A DNA stretch of 64,000 bases. Source: Marinobacter orientalis. Its GTDB lineage: Bacteria; Pseudomonadota; Gammaproteobacteria; Pseudomonadales; Oleiphilaceae. Below the pieces are notes generated by a model. The model had not been told where the DNA came from, did not search any database, and saw only the letters and a program-made list of their open reading frames with translations. The stretch is taken from assembly GCF_004792665.1 (NCBI RefSeq), contig NZ_SRZX01000001.1, positions 1 to 64,000 on the forward strand. The letters run 5' to 3'. Position 1 is the first letter of the stretch. Every line of letters begins with the position of its first letter. Position numbers and translations under genes: made by a program. This document shows positions 55,287 to 63,781 of the stretch, one piece after another.

Positions 55287-55792
55287 TTTTCAAACATGTC
55301 TGCGACCACTTCATCAATCAGCTCGCGCCGTGTCTCGGTCGACTGGCTCTCATTCAGGTAACGGCGGCTGGCGGCGCGCCAGACCACGCGGTCGGTGTCC
55401 GTATCAACCAGTTCTACCACCAGTTTACCTTCCTGAACTTCCCTGACCGGCGGCGCTGAAGACAGCCCCCAGCCAAAGTTACCGCTGCCGAAACCAAAAC
55501 CGAGGCCAACACCTACGCGCTCAAGACGTTCCTCTTCGACAATTTGCCAGTTCACCAGCAGATCTGCCTGTTCCTGCTCAACTTTGCGCATGGACTTGCG
55601 GTTAAGCTCCCGCTCAACCGCGCTCTCGATCCTGCCCCCGTCGAGAGAAGTGAAACTCTCGCCCTCACCCCTGGGTGCAAAGGCCCAGGAGGCGTAATTG
55701 CCGAAGACCGTGCCGGAATCATAATCTGTTACAACGTTGCTGGCACATCCGCTCAATGCCAGCACCAACAGGGAAACAAGGAAAACTCTCAT
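55268..55792 (-). CDS. DUF4136 domain lipoprotein
   Basis: A 174-residue protein from ATG 55792 (MRVFLVSLLVLALSGCASNV). The lipobox LSGC gives a lipidated Cys at 16. The body is DUF4136: YDSGTVFGNYASWAFAPRGE, ADLLVNWQIVEEERLE, a Gly/Phe-rich stretch (GVGLGFGFGSGNFGWGLSS) and GKLVVELVDTDTDRVVWRAA. It is probably an outer-membrane or periplasmic lipoprotein of unknown role. The end of the gene forms a perfect hairpin. Confidence 0.88.
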   Translation of the reverse strand: MRVFLVSLLVLALSGCASNVVTDYDSGTVFGNYASWAFAPRGEGESFTSLDGGRIESAVERELNRKSMRKVEQEQADLLVNWQIVEEERLERVGVGLGFGFGSGNFGWGLSSAPPVREVQEGKLVVELVDTDTDRVVWRAASRRYLNESQSTETRRELIDEVVADMFEKYPPGV

Positions 55793-55870
55793 GGTGACAA
55801 CTTCCTCTCTTTGGATCATCTGTATATCAGTATACGCACAGCAGACAGGCTGAGTTTCGGTAAACGTTTG

Positions 55871-56476
55871 CTAATTTTCCAGACTGTAACCAATTCCCCG
55901 AGCATCACAAAATTCGGACAATCCGTTAAGCCGGTCCACTGGCACTGCGATACCGGCCACTACACGGGAACCGTAATCGACCTGATCCAGCTGTGCTTCA
56001 TTCTGCTCGCACCAGTGCCTGAGCGGCTGTTCATCGGCGAAGGTCATGGTGATTGTCACCCGCGATGTTGGCGGCTGGATCACCCGCTCCACCGCAGACA
56101 GCACTGCTTCGGTGGCGCCGGCGTAAGCCCTGACAAGGCCGCCGGCCCCCAGCTTGATGCCGCCAAAGTACCGGATCACCAATACCAGCACATCACCCAT
56201 ATCCTTATGCTGGATCACACTCAGGATAGGCTTTCCGGCGGTTCCCGATGGCTCGCCGTCATCATTCATGCCGGCCTCCGCAGCCGCTCCGGGCCGGCCG
56301 ATCTGGTAGGCCCAACAGATATGGCGGGCGTCCGGGTGATCTTTGTGGGCCTGCTCAAGCCGGGCCTTGACCTCATCCCGGGATGAAACCGGAGCTACAC
56401 GGGCAATAAAACGGCTCTTTTTGACCTCTGTTTCCCGTTCCAGGAAGCCCGCCGGAACTGGATAATTCCTGGACAT
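55871..56476 (-). CDS. YigZ/IMPACT (UPF0029) family protein
   Basis: A 201-residue protein from ATG 56476; the longer frame overlaps the kinase gene. The N-terminal UPF0029 domain shows KKSRFIARVAPV, ARHICWAYQIG, DDGEPSGTAGKPILSVI and IRYFGGIKLGAGGLVRAY; the C-terminal DUF1949 part follows. E. coli YigZ and eukaryotic IMPACT are relatives; the exact function in bacteria is uncertain. It lies 7 bases downstream of the sensor kinase gene and is probably in its operon. Confidence 0.93.
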   Translation of the reverse strand: MSRNYPVPAGFLERETEVKKSRFIARVAPVSSRDEVKARLEQAHKDHPDARHICWAYQIGRPGAAAEAGMNDDGEPSGTAGKPILSVIQHKDMGDVLVLVIRYFGGIKLGAGGLVRAYAGATEAVLSAVERVIQPPTSRVTITMTFADEQPLRHWCEQNEAQLDQVDYGSRVVAGIAVPVDRLNGLSEFCDARGIGYSLEN

Positions 56477-56483
56477 AGCCTGC

Positions 56484-57809
56484 TCAACTCCCACCGGTGA
56501 AGAGTGGAAGGCGTAACACCACCACCAGTCCACCCTGTTCAGCATTAAAGGCTTCTATGCTGCCATCATGAGTCGCCACAATATCTCTGGCAATGGCAAG
56601 GCCAAGCCCCCACCCCTTGCCCCCACGGGACTTGTCAGCGCGGTAGAAAGGCTCAAACAGATGCGGTAAAAGCTCATTGGGTACGCCCGGCCCCTCGTCG
56701 CGAACCTCCAGGACCAGTTGCTGCTGCTCCGAACACAGGGCCACATGGACTTTCCTGCCCGGAGGGGTGTGATCCAGTGCATTCTGCAGAATATTGTCGA
56801 ACGCCCGCTGCAGCAGTCCCCGGTCTCCCAGTACCGAGGCGTGTCGGCAGTCGGGGCTGATGGTCAGCAGACAGTCAACACCCCGGTGTTCGGCATAATC
56901 GGCGGCGTCCCTGAGTACGTCATTGATTACCCTGACCGGTCGGACGCCTTCGCGTGCAATATCTCCACCCTGTTCCGATACCCGGTAAAGGGTCAGTATC
57001 TGGGATGTCATGGCCTCCAGTCGCTCGTTCTGGCGCAGAATCGAGGCCATCAGATCGTCATCAGCGCCACCTTCACTGGCCAGCTCAATGGCAATCCGCT
57101 GTCGCGTCAGCGGCGTCCGCAGATCATGGGAGATATCCCTCAGCAAATGGGTCTGGCGGTCCAGCAGGTTGCACAGCTGCGCGGTCATGTCATTGAACGC
57201 CGTCGCCAGGGCGCCCACTTCATCCCGACGACGTGCAATGCCGTCGCTGACACGCAAAGAGTTATCGCCAGCTGCGATAGTCCGTGCCGTTGACTCCATA
57301 TGTTTCAGCGGACGTGACACCAGACGTGCAACCCAAACGCAGGCCAGGGTGATAATCACAAACGCAAGGGCGAGCTCCAGCCACTGGAAAAACCGGGGGT
57401 TCAGCCAGGCATCGCCATTCAGCCGTGGCCAGGCAACCAACCGATAGCCTTCAGCCACTTCGATGACCGCCGGCCGCTGCCGATACCAGCCGCCGGACTC
57501 CATGCGCTCGCGGATGGACTCGGGCAGATTGCCTTCTTCATGATCCGTTTCTATGAGAAAAAGGTGCAGATCGAGTTTGCTGCCCTGTTCTTTCAGGAAG
57601 CTCCAGGCATCGCCCCGCCCCTCATTTTCCCGCACTGACAGGGCCTCGGCGGCAAGCTCCTGCAGCCCCGCCTGGCGCTCGATCGCCTGCCTTTCGCGAT
57701 CTTTGAGGGTGTGGGTTACCAGATTACCAACGATCATGGTGAGCGCCATAGCCAGCCAGATCGAAATGAAAATCCGCCAGAACAGTGAGAAACGCAGCCC
57801 CCTACTCAT
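56484..57809 (-). CDS. Sensor histidine kinase (EnvZ/RstB-like)
   Basis: A 441-residue kinase from ATG 57809, which overlaps the regulator stop by 8 bases. N-terminal helix about 13-33, a short periplasmic domain of about 110 residues, second helix near 150-170, HAMP (SRPLKHMESTARTIAAGDNS), H-box LLRDISHDLRTPLTRQ, N-box FDNILQNALDHTPPG, G1 RDEGPGVPNELL and the G2 segment GGKGWGLGLAIARDIV. It probably senses an envelope signal; the ligand is unknown. Confidence 0.93.
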   Translation of the reverse strand: MSRGLRFSLFWRIFISIWLAMALTMIVGNLVTHTLKDRERQAIERQAGLQELAAEALSVRENEGRGDAWSFLKEQGSKLDLHLFLIETDHEEGNLPESIRERMESGGWYRQRPAVIEVAEGYRLVAWPRLNGDAWLNPRFFQWLELALAFVIITLACVWVARLVSRPLKHMESTARTIAAGDNSLRVSDGIARRRDEVGALATAFNDMTAQLCNLLDRQTHLLRDISHDLRTPLTRQRIAIELASEGGADDDLMASILRQNERLEAMTSQILTLYRVSEQGGDIAREGVRPVRVINDVLRDAADYAEHRGVDCLLTISPDCRHASVLGDRGLLQRAFDNILQNALDHTPPGRKVHVALCSEQQQLVLEVRDEGPGVPNELLPHLFEPFYRADKSRGGKGWGLGLAIARDIVATHDGSIEAFNAEQGGLVVVLRLPLFTGGS

Positions 57810-58491
57810 TCGGCACCCGATAGCTGTAGCCAAGCCCCCTGACCGTTTCAATTCGCGGCGGGTCATCATTTCCCAGTTTCTTTCGCAGGTTGCTGATATG
57901 CATATCCAGGGTCCGGTCATAGGCCTCCAGCCGGCGGCCCAGCGCCCACTGCATCAGATCCGTTTTTCTTACCACACTGCCAGCGTGGGCCAGCAATACC
58001 TGCAACACCTCGTACTCGGTGGCGGTGAGATCCAGAGCTTCATCGCTCTGGTAGATCCGCCGGTGCACCGGCTCCACTCTCAGATCGCCATAGCTTCTGG
58101 ACTCGTCCAGCCCGACTTGCTGATCCCAGGCTACCCGCCTGAGCAGGGCCTGGAGACGGGCAACAAGTTCGCGGGGATTGCACGGCTTGGGAATGTAGTC
58201 GTCAGCGCCAACCTCAAAGCCGACGATGCGGTCGGTTTCATCGCCGCGGGCTGTCAGCAGAACAACGGGAAGGTGGGTTTTTGCCCGCAGCTGGCGCAAC
58301 ACTTCCAGACCACTGATATCCGGCAGCATGATATCCAGCACGACGATATCGCAATGCTGTCCCATGGCCAGCGACAACCCGTCCCGGCCATTCGCTGCCT
58401 CACGCACCGTAAAGCCCTGATTGGCCAGATAGCGGGACAACAGTTCCCGCAGTTCTTCATCATCTTCAACCAACAGCACCCGGTTCTGCAT
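57802..58491 (-). CDS. OmpR-family response regulator
   Basis: A 229-residue regulator from ATG 58491 (MQNRVLLVEDDEELRELLSR); the frame extends to 58797 over the divergent gene and is not used. Receiver acidic pair Asp10-Asp11 region and phospho-acceptor Asp53 in VVLDIMLPD; switch Thr in LLTARGDE and Lys in PKPCNPRE. The C-terminal winged helix (LTATEYEVLQVLLAHAGSVV, YDRTLDMHISNLRKKLG) binds tandem repeats. Its operon is regulator-kinase-YigZ. A pair of 10-base-spaced repeats upstream is a plausible own binding site. Confidence 0.95.
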   Translation of the reverse strand: MQNRVLLVEDDEELRELLSRYLANQGFTVREAANGRDGLSLAMGQHCDIVVLDIMLPDISGLEVLRQLRAKTHLPVVLLTARGDETDRIVGFEVGADDYIPKPCNPRELVARLQALLRRVAWDQQVGLDESRSYGDLRVEPVHRRIYQSDEALDLTATEYEVLQVLLAHAGSVVRKTDLMQWALGRRLEAYDRTLDMHISNLRKKLGNDDPPRIETVRGLGYSYRVPNE

Positions 58492-58543
58492 GGCAAATCC
58501 CCCGTTATTAAGAGCCAGTCTATCACGCCATTCCAGGGCCCTG

Positions 58544-58561
58544 TTTTGCTTCATTTTGCTT
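58544..58561. promoter_or_regulatory. Tandem TTTTGCTT repeats, candidate OmpR-type site
   Basis: TTTTGCTT occurs at 58544-58551 and again at 58554-58561, exactly 10 bases apart, between the divergent regulator gene (start 58491) and acyltransferase-like gene (start 58637). OmpR-family dimers bind direct repeats with this spacing. Use by the local regulator is inference. Confidence 0.4.
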
Positions 58562-58636
58562 TGCATAACCTTTACATGGTGATCATCCGGAGGATTCTGG
58601 CGTATGGTAGGAATAAATCCCGGAGAGCCCAAGACC

Positions 58637-59806
58637 ATGCCAGAATCCGGCACCCCTGAACTGACAATCCGCATCGCCCGCTCCGTTGGGGATATAGACC
58701 CAATCGACTGGCACAGGCTCAGCGACACCGACAGTCCGTTCCTGCGCCACGACTTCCTGCTCGCACTGGAAGAATCCGGCTGCACAACCGCCGCCACCGG
58801 CTGGACTCCGTCCCACCTGATGTTCTACCTGAACGACCAGCTTGCCGGTGTCGCACCCGCCTACCTGAAGACCCACTCCATGGGCGAATACGTGTTTGAC
58901 TGGGCGTGGGCCGATGCCTATCAGCGGTACGGCATGAACTACTATCCCAAACTGCTGGTTGCCATCCCGTTTACGCCCTGCCGCGGACCGCGATTGCTGT
59001 TCTCGAAAGAACTTCGTGCCTGGATGACGCCAGTGCGAATGCACCAGGGGCTCGATTCGGTCACTGAAGAGCTGGGCGCACACTCCTGGCACCTGCTGTT
59101 TCCCGATGCCAACGATCAGGAACTGCTGGCCATGGAAGAGGAGCTTCACCGTATTGGCTGCCAGTTCCACTGGTATAACCATGGCTACAAGACGTTCGAC
59201 GATTTTCTGGCCAGACTGACCTCGCGGAAACGTAAATCCATCCGCAAGGAACGCAGACAGGTCGCGGATCAGGGCATTTCGTTCCGGCGTTACTCCGGCC
59301 GGGACATTCCCGATCACGTTCTCTCAGCATTCTATGTGTTCTATCAGGCCACCTACCTGAAACGGGGGCAGCGGCCCTACCTGAACAGTGATTTCTTTCA
59401 TCAACTGAGGGAAACGCAGCCCGAGCAACTCCATATCATTATGGCGGCCAGGGATGAACAGATGATTGCGGGGGCCCTGTTTCTGCAGGGCGAGGACACG
59501 CTTTATGGGCGCTACTGGGGCTGTCTCGAGGAATTCGACCATCTGCATTTTGAAACCTGTTACTATCAGGGCATTGAGCTGGCCATTGAGCAGGCACTGA
59601 CACGATTCGACGCCGGAGCCCAGGGAGAGCACAAACTGGTTCGGGGTTTCGAACCGGTCATTACCCACTCCTGGCACGGTATACCGCACCCCGGATTTCG
59701 TGAGGCTATTGCGAGATTTATCGAGGAGGAGGCGGAGCATGTCATGGCCTACGCGGAGGATGCTCTGGACGCACTACCTTTCAGGCAAGTCGAGCCGGAT
59801 CAGTAG
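58637..59806 (+). CDS. GNAT-fold acyltransferase-like protein (COG3146/DUF482)
   Basis: A 389-residue protein from ATG 58637 (GGAGAG 9 bases upstream; ATG 58604 with GGAGG is an equally possible start). It matches the DUF482/COG3146 family: HRLSDTDSPFLRHDFLLALE, ESGCTTAATGWTP, WADAYQRYGMNYYPKLLVA, RKRKSIRKERRQVADQGISF and GRYWGCLEEFDHLHFETCYY followed by QGIELAIEQALTRFDAGAQG. The fold is a double GNAT like FemAB; substrates are unknown. It is divergent from the OmpR-type regulator and could be under its control. Confidence 0.9.
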   Translation: MPESGTPELTIRIARSVGDIDPIDWHRLSDTDSPFLRHDFLLALEESGCTTAATGWTPSHLMFYLNDQLAGVAPAYLKTHSMGEYVFDWAWADAYQRYGMNYYPKLLVAIPFTPCRGPRLLFSKELRAWMTPVRMHQGLDSVTEELGAHSWHLLFPDANDQELLAMEEELHRIGCQFHWYNHGYKTFDDFLARLTSRKRKSIRKERRQVADQGISFRRYSGRDIPDHVLSAFYVFYQATYLKRGQRPYLNSDFFHQLRETQPEQLHIIMAARDEQMIAGALFLQGEDTLYGRYWGCLEEFDHLHFETCYYQGIELAIEQALTRFDAGAQGEHKLVRGFEPVITHSWHGIPHPGFREAIARFIEEEAEHVMAYAEDALDALPFRQVEPDQ

Positions 59807-59848
59807 CATACCTCAAGTACTTACTGACATTTTACGGAGCGGGCAGCC

Positions 59849-60499
59849 ATGGAAGTGGACTATCTATTCGACCTTTTGAGCACCAACCGCTTTATTCTCC
59901 TGATCGCTGCCGGGGCGCTGGTTGTAGCGGTCATTGCCGTATTCTTCAGCATTGCAGCCAGGCAAAGGCTGTCAGAGCAACACGACGCGGTAAAGCAGCG
60001 CGTTGACAGCCTCTGGCAGGATATGGATGAAATGCGGGTATCCCAGTTCAACAGCCCCACAGCTTCCGGCACTCAGGATGCCATCGCGAGTGAACGTTTT
60101 ACCTCGGAGAAAGCCGCTTACGAGGCGATATGGCCGCTGGTCTGGACACTGCACGACAAACTGGGCATGTTTCTCCGGGCTGTTGAGGCCGAAGACCAGG
60201 CTGGTGAATTACGTCTTGAGGCACGGAATGCGGCACTGGAAGCCCGTAAAACGGTAAATCGCGTGCGCCCATTCTGCGATAGCGAAATCGATGAGCTGAT
60301 CACTCAACTGATTGATAACCATATAAAGGCTCATCTGGCGGCCTGTCATTTCATGGACCTGGCCAAGGATTCCCTGTCATCCGACACCGGTCACGAAAGG
60401 GCCGTTCAGAAAGAAAAGTTTCGTATGCTTTACGACGGGCAGTCGAGGGAAATGCTGGACCAGCTGGTCAAGGCCATCCGGCAGAGGATGCTCCGATAG
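59849..60499 (+). CDS. Membrane-anchored coiled-coil protein, unknown function
   Basis: A 216-residue protein with one N-terminal membrane helix (about 15-37, FILLIAAGALVVAVIAVFFS) followed by a helical cytoplasmic part with coiled-coil character (RQRLSEQHDAVKQRVDSLWQ onward). The later half is rich in charged helices (ARNAALEARKTVNRVRPFCD, IDNHIKAHLAACHFMDLAKD). I do not recognise the family. A good start is present at ATG 59849 (ACGGAGCGGG upstream). It follows the acyltransferase-like gene by 42 bases and converges with pncB (2-base gap). Confidence 0.78.
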   Translation: MEVDYLFDLLSTNRFILLIAAGALVVAVIAVFFSIAARQRLSEQHDAVKQRVDSLWQDMDEMRVSQFNSPTASGTQDAIASERFTSEKAAYEAIWPLVWTLHDKLGMFLRAVEAEDQAGELRLEARNAALEARKTVNRVRPFCDSEIDELITQLIDNHIKAHLAACHFMDLAKDSLSSDTGHERAVQKEKFRMLYDGQSREMLDQLVKAIRQRMLR

Positions 60500-60501
60500 C
60501 C

Positions 60502-61878
60502 TTAGTCAGGGGTATTTTTCGCGCGCCTGTTGACCTTGTCCAGAGTATCCCGCTGCAATGCTTTCAGAAAGTCACTGATCAATGTCGGCACCTCACCGAT
60601 AGGCTCAAGGGAACGAAACCGCTCCGGCAGGGTATCAATTGCATTGCCGGCGGCACGAACCTGATCGTCCAGTGACAAAATGGCACCCTCGACAATCCGT
60701 CCGTGCTTCATCACCGGCCTCAGCAGGGGGGTGCCGTCATGCACTTCGTCCCTGCCTGCCACAATGTCCTGGACGATGCGACCGTCGGTGCCCAGCCGCC
60801 GGTAAATCTGCTTGGGACCCGGGAAGGACTGCTTGCCCGGCGAGTTTTTCATCCGTGGAAGATCAGCGTATTCAGTCAGTTTATAGGCGAGTTCCAGCGC
60901 CGGCTCATCATTCGATACGCCAATAGCCGTGCCCACCCCGAAACCGTCAATGGGCGCTCCGGAGGACAGCAGTTCTGCAATCCTGTACTCATCAAGACCG
61001 CCACTTGCCATTATTTTTATGTCGGTCAGGCCGGCTTCATCCAGCATTTTCCGGCAGTCCTCAGCCTCTGCCAGAAGATCTCCGGAGTCCAGGCGGATAC
61101 CGCCAATGCTCACCTCCGGATTATTCTTTAACCAACTGATGATTCGCCTCACCGAAGCGCGGGTATCGTAGGTATCAACCAGCAGGGTTGTTCCCGGGTA
61201 AAGCTTCGCATAGATCCTGAATGCATCAAGTTCGTCCGCACACGCCTGCACGAAGCTATGGGCCATGGTGCCATAGACAGGCATGCTGAAATCCAGGCCT
61301 GCGAGGACATCGCTGGTGCCTGCAAGACCTGCAAGCCGATATGCCCGCACGCCCCGGTGAGCTGCATCAAGCCCGTGGGTCCTGCGCATTCCGAAGTCGA
61401 CAACGGGGCGGCTCTCTGCAGCAAATGCCAGGCGAACAGCCTTCGATGCCAGCACCGACTCCAGGTGCACATAGTTCATCACCAGACTCTCCAGCAACTG
61501 AACCTCGGCGATCGGCCCCTCAATCTCCAACAGGGGCTCCTGGGGAAACAGCGGCGTACCCTCTGCAACTGCGTGAACCGAGCCACTGAACCGGAAGTCC
61601 CGCAGCCAATCCAGAAATGCTGGCTGAAACCGGTCAAGGGATTCAAGGCGCCCAATGTGCTCATCGGTAAAAGTCAGGTTTTCTATGATGGAAACCACGT
61701 TTTGCTGACCACAGGCAAGAACGAAATTGCGTTTATCCGGAAGCTGTCGAAAAAAGAGGCTGAAAACAGCTTTACCATCCATACCTTCAGACCAATACGC
61801 CTGGGCCATTGCCAGCTCGTAAAGATCCACCAGCAGAGAAAGGTCCTCTTCTTTTACGACCTGAGGCTGGCTCAGCAC
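60502..61878 (-). CDS. pncB: Nicotinate phosphoribosyltransferase
   Basis: A 458-residue enzyme that converts nicotinate and PRPP (with ATP) to nicotinate mononucleotide in NAD salvage. It has the long form used in many bacteria: LYELAMAQAYW at the start, FSGSVHAVAEGTPLFPQEPL, DFGMRRTHGLDAAHRGVRAY and IRLDSGDLLAEAEDCRKMLD. The start is GTG 61878, overlapping the pncA stop by 7 bases. It forms a two-step salvage operon with pncA. Confidence 0.95.
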   Translation of the reverse strand: MLSQPQVVKEEDLSLLVDLYELAMAQAYWSEGMDGKAVFSLFFRQLPDKRNFVLACGQQNVVSIIENLTFTDEHIGRLESLDRFQPAFLDWLRDFRFSGSVHAVAEGTPLFPQEPLLEIEGPIAEVQLLESLVMNYVHLESVLASKAVRLAFAAESRPVVDFGMRRTHGLDAAHRGVRAYRLAGLAGTSDVLAGLDFSMPVYGTMAHSFVQACADELDAFRIYAKLYPGTTLLVDTYDTRASVRRIISWLKNNPEVSIGGIRLDSGDLLAEAEDCRKMLDEAGLTDIKIMASGGLDEYRIAELLSSGAPIDGFGVGTAIGVSNDEPALELAYKLTEYADLPRMKNSPGKQSFPGPKQIYRRLGTDGRIVQDIVAGRDEVHDGTPLLRPVMKHGRIVEGAILSLDDQVRAAGNAIDTLPERFRSLEPIGEVPTLISDFLKALQRDTLDKVNRRAKNTPD

Positions 61879-62420
61879 AGGTCAGCGCCCTCTTCTTTCA
61901 GTTGCTCAAGAACAGCCGGAGCCTCATCCGCCTCTACAGCACGGGTTCCGCTGGTGATGAGTTCAACCTCGAAACCGAGCTTCAACGCGTCCTTCACCGT
62001 TGCCTGAACGCAAACATCGAGAGCCAGCCCCGCCACAAACAGGCGGTGGATACCATGACGGCGAAGGTAGCTGTCCAGTTGCGTGCCATCGAACGCCGAA
62101 TAGGAATCAGTGTCGAATGCGGTTCCCTTGCTGACCCGGATGGCGGAATCGGGAAGCTCCATGTCAGGATGGAATTCGGCGCCCGGGGTATCCTGAACGC
62201 AGTGAACCGGCCATGGACCACCGCGGTCCTGGAAACTGATATGGTCAACAGTATGCCAGTCCCGGCTGGCTATAATCGGCCAGCCTGCCTCTTGTGCCTT
62301 CCCGATCCACTGATTGATGGCGGGAAAAATCGCGTCACTTCCCGGAACGGCCAGACTGCCGCCCTCGCAGAAGTCATTTTGAACGTCAACCAGTAATAGA
62401 GCGTTTTGCCCGCTATCCAT
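61872..62420 (-). CDS. pncA: Nicotinamidase
   Basis: A 182-residue isochorismatase-fold amidase from ATG 62420 (GGAGACAGA upstream). Catalytic triad Asp12 (LVDVQNDF), Lys98 (RVSKGT) and Cys137 (LALDVCVQAT); metal ligands Asp54, His56 and His60 in SRDWHTVDHISF. It hydrolyses nicotinamide to nicotinate for the next enzyme, PncB. The extra upstream codons of the frame overlap the dodecin gene's end and are not used. Confidence 0.95.
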   Translation of the reverse strand: MDSGQNALLLVDVQNDFCEGGSLAVPGSDAIFPAINQWIGKAQEAGWPIIASRDWHTVDHISFQDRGGPWPVHCVQDTPGAEFHPDMELPDSAIRVSKGTAFDTDSYSAFDGTQLDSYLRRHGIHRLFVAGLALDVCVQATVKDALKLGFEVELITSGTRAVEADEAPAVLEQLKEEGADLC

Positions 62421-62475
62421 AAGTCTGTCTCCGCTGGTTTTAACAGATGTGGATACCCATTCCGATTCCGGAATG

Positions 62476-62691
62476 TCAGCTTCCTTCAATCCTGAAGCCG
62501 ATTTTCAGTACGACCTGATAGTGCCCGACTTTGCCGTCAACAACATGGCCGCGGGTTTCCTGAACCTCAAACCACTCAATATTCCGCAGATTCTTGCTGC
62601 ATTCGGCAATCGCGTTTTCAATCGCATCTTCGATACTTTTCTTCGAAGAACCAACCACTTCCACCTTCTTGTACACATGATGGTCGGACAT
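62476..62691 (-). CDS. Dodecin (flavin-binding storage/buffer protein)
   Basis: A 71-residue protein from ATG 62691 (GGAGGTGCT directly upstream). The sequence VYKKVEVVGSSKKSIEDAIE, NAIAECSKNLRNIEWFEVQE and GHVVDGKVGHYQVVLKIGFR is the dodecin fold; Trp and Gln in IEWFEVQE contact the flavin. Dodecins form hollow 12-mers that sequester FMN or FAD. It is 55 bases upstream of pncA and may share its message. Confidence 0.93.
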   Translation of the reverse strand: MSDHHVYKKVEVVGSSKKSIEDAIENAIAECSKNLRNIEWFEVQETRGHVVDGKVGHYQVVLKIGFRIEGS

Positions 62692-62878
62692 AGCACCTCC
62701 TCTTCCAAAGCTGTAGATAATCAGGCACAGCATCTGAATGCCTGTATTTTCAGCCTATACCAGTAAACTGTAGGCAGCAAACAGCCGGAGTTTTAATCCG
62801 GGGGAACTTTACCGGGTAACTGAACTCTGAAACTGCCTGTGTCGTAAGCTGGCAGTCAGCCACTATTCACGGGTACCT

Positions 62879-63691
62879 ATGAGAAGAATCAGGCATTGTT
62901 TTATTGGCGTCGCCCTGACATTCGCAATGTTGTTGGCCGGCCCCCTCCTGCTGGCCGCCTGCGCAGGCTTTCAGGACTCCGGAAGCTGGCGGACCGCAGA
63001 CCGGACCAGCGCCGGCCTGGCCCCTACCCCTGAACAGGAGCAGGGGGCTGTGGTACAGGTCTACGGTGCACGCGCCTACAATTGGCGAGGCTATTTTTCA
63101 TTGCACACATGGATCAGCACCAAGGAGGCTGGCGCCAACAACTACTATGTGCATCAGGTTACCGGCTGGCGACACTATGTCATCCAGTCACGACCTGACG
63201 ACCCGGACCGCAACTGGTACGGCGCCAAACCTGAATTGATTGCGGATTTTCGCGGACAACAGGCCCAACGGATTATTGGGCAACTCGGAGCTGTTATTAA
63301 CGACTACCCCTATCCGACAACCTATGAGGCATGGCCAGGCCCCAACAGCAATACGTTTGTGGCCTGGGTCATCCGCCAGATTCCGGAGATGGACGTAGCC
63401 TTGCCGAGTAATGCAATCGGCAAGGATTACCTGGGCAACGGGTTGATTTCGGAAGTGCCAGGTGGAGCCGGGTACCAGCTATCGCTGGGTGGTTACTTCG
63501 GTGTGCTCGCAGGCGTTCGGGAGGGGCTTGAACTGAATATCCTGGGGCTATCGCTGGGTATCAATCCGCTGGCCCTCGGCATCAAACTACCGGGCATTGG
63601 CGAACTGGCGCTGCGCAATACGAATCCCATGCCTGAACCCGTTGCACCCAAGACGGGCGGGGCAGGGACGGTGTCCCAAAAAACGCTTTAA
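62879..63691 (+). CDS. DUF3750 domain protein, C-terminus encoded by a repeat
   Basis: A 270-residue protein with an N-terminal hydrophobic signal (about 8-30, including LLAAC, which could be a lipobox) and a DUF3750 domain (VQVYGARAYNWRGYFSLHTW, YYVHQVTGWRHYVIQSRPDD, YEAWPGPNSNTFVAWVIRQI). The function is unknown; the FVAWVIR/NTF segment suggests a cysteine-free papain- or transglutaminase-like fold only loosely. The last ten codons (GAGTVSQKTL) lie in and just after the left arm of a 24-bp inverted repeat, so the natural C-terminus may have been altered by insertion. Confidence 0.85.
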   Translation: MRRIRHCFIGVALTFAMLLAGPLLLAACAGFQDSGSWRTADRTSAGLAPTPEQEQGAVVQVYGARAYNWRGYFSLHTWISTKEAGANNYYVHQVTGWRHYVIQSRPDDPDRNWYGAKPELIADFRGQQAQRIIGQLGAVINDYPYPTTYEAWPGPNSNTFVAWVIRQIPEMDVALPSNAIGKDYLGNGLISEVPGGAGYQLSLGGYFGVLAGVREGLELNILGLSLGINPLALGIKLPGIGELALRNTNPMPEPVAPKTGGAGTVSQKTL

Positions 63692-63760
63692 ATACGTCCA
63701 TGTACGCTTGGGCTCCGCCATCCATGGCTCCGCACATTTTTGGGACACCGTCCCTGCCCC
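63659..63760. repeat. 24-bp perfect inverted repeat element
   Basis: ggggcagggacggtgtccca, then aaaa (63659-63682), is exactly reverse-complemented at 63737-63760, with a 54-base interior that contains the DUF3750 stop codon and a small ccatg/catgg-type symmetry. From memory, the GGGACGGTGTCCC arm recurs in genomes of this group as an extragenic palindrome; that needs a search. No transposase is in it. Confidence 0.7.
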
Positions 63761-63781
63761 GTCCTGATTCTGTGGCCAGCA

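Noticed and set aside
58492..58797. Upstream extension of the OmpR-type regulator
   Set aside because: The extension crosses the divergent promoter and part of the acyltransferase-like gene; the receiver domain starts at MQNRVLLVEDD.
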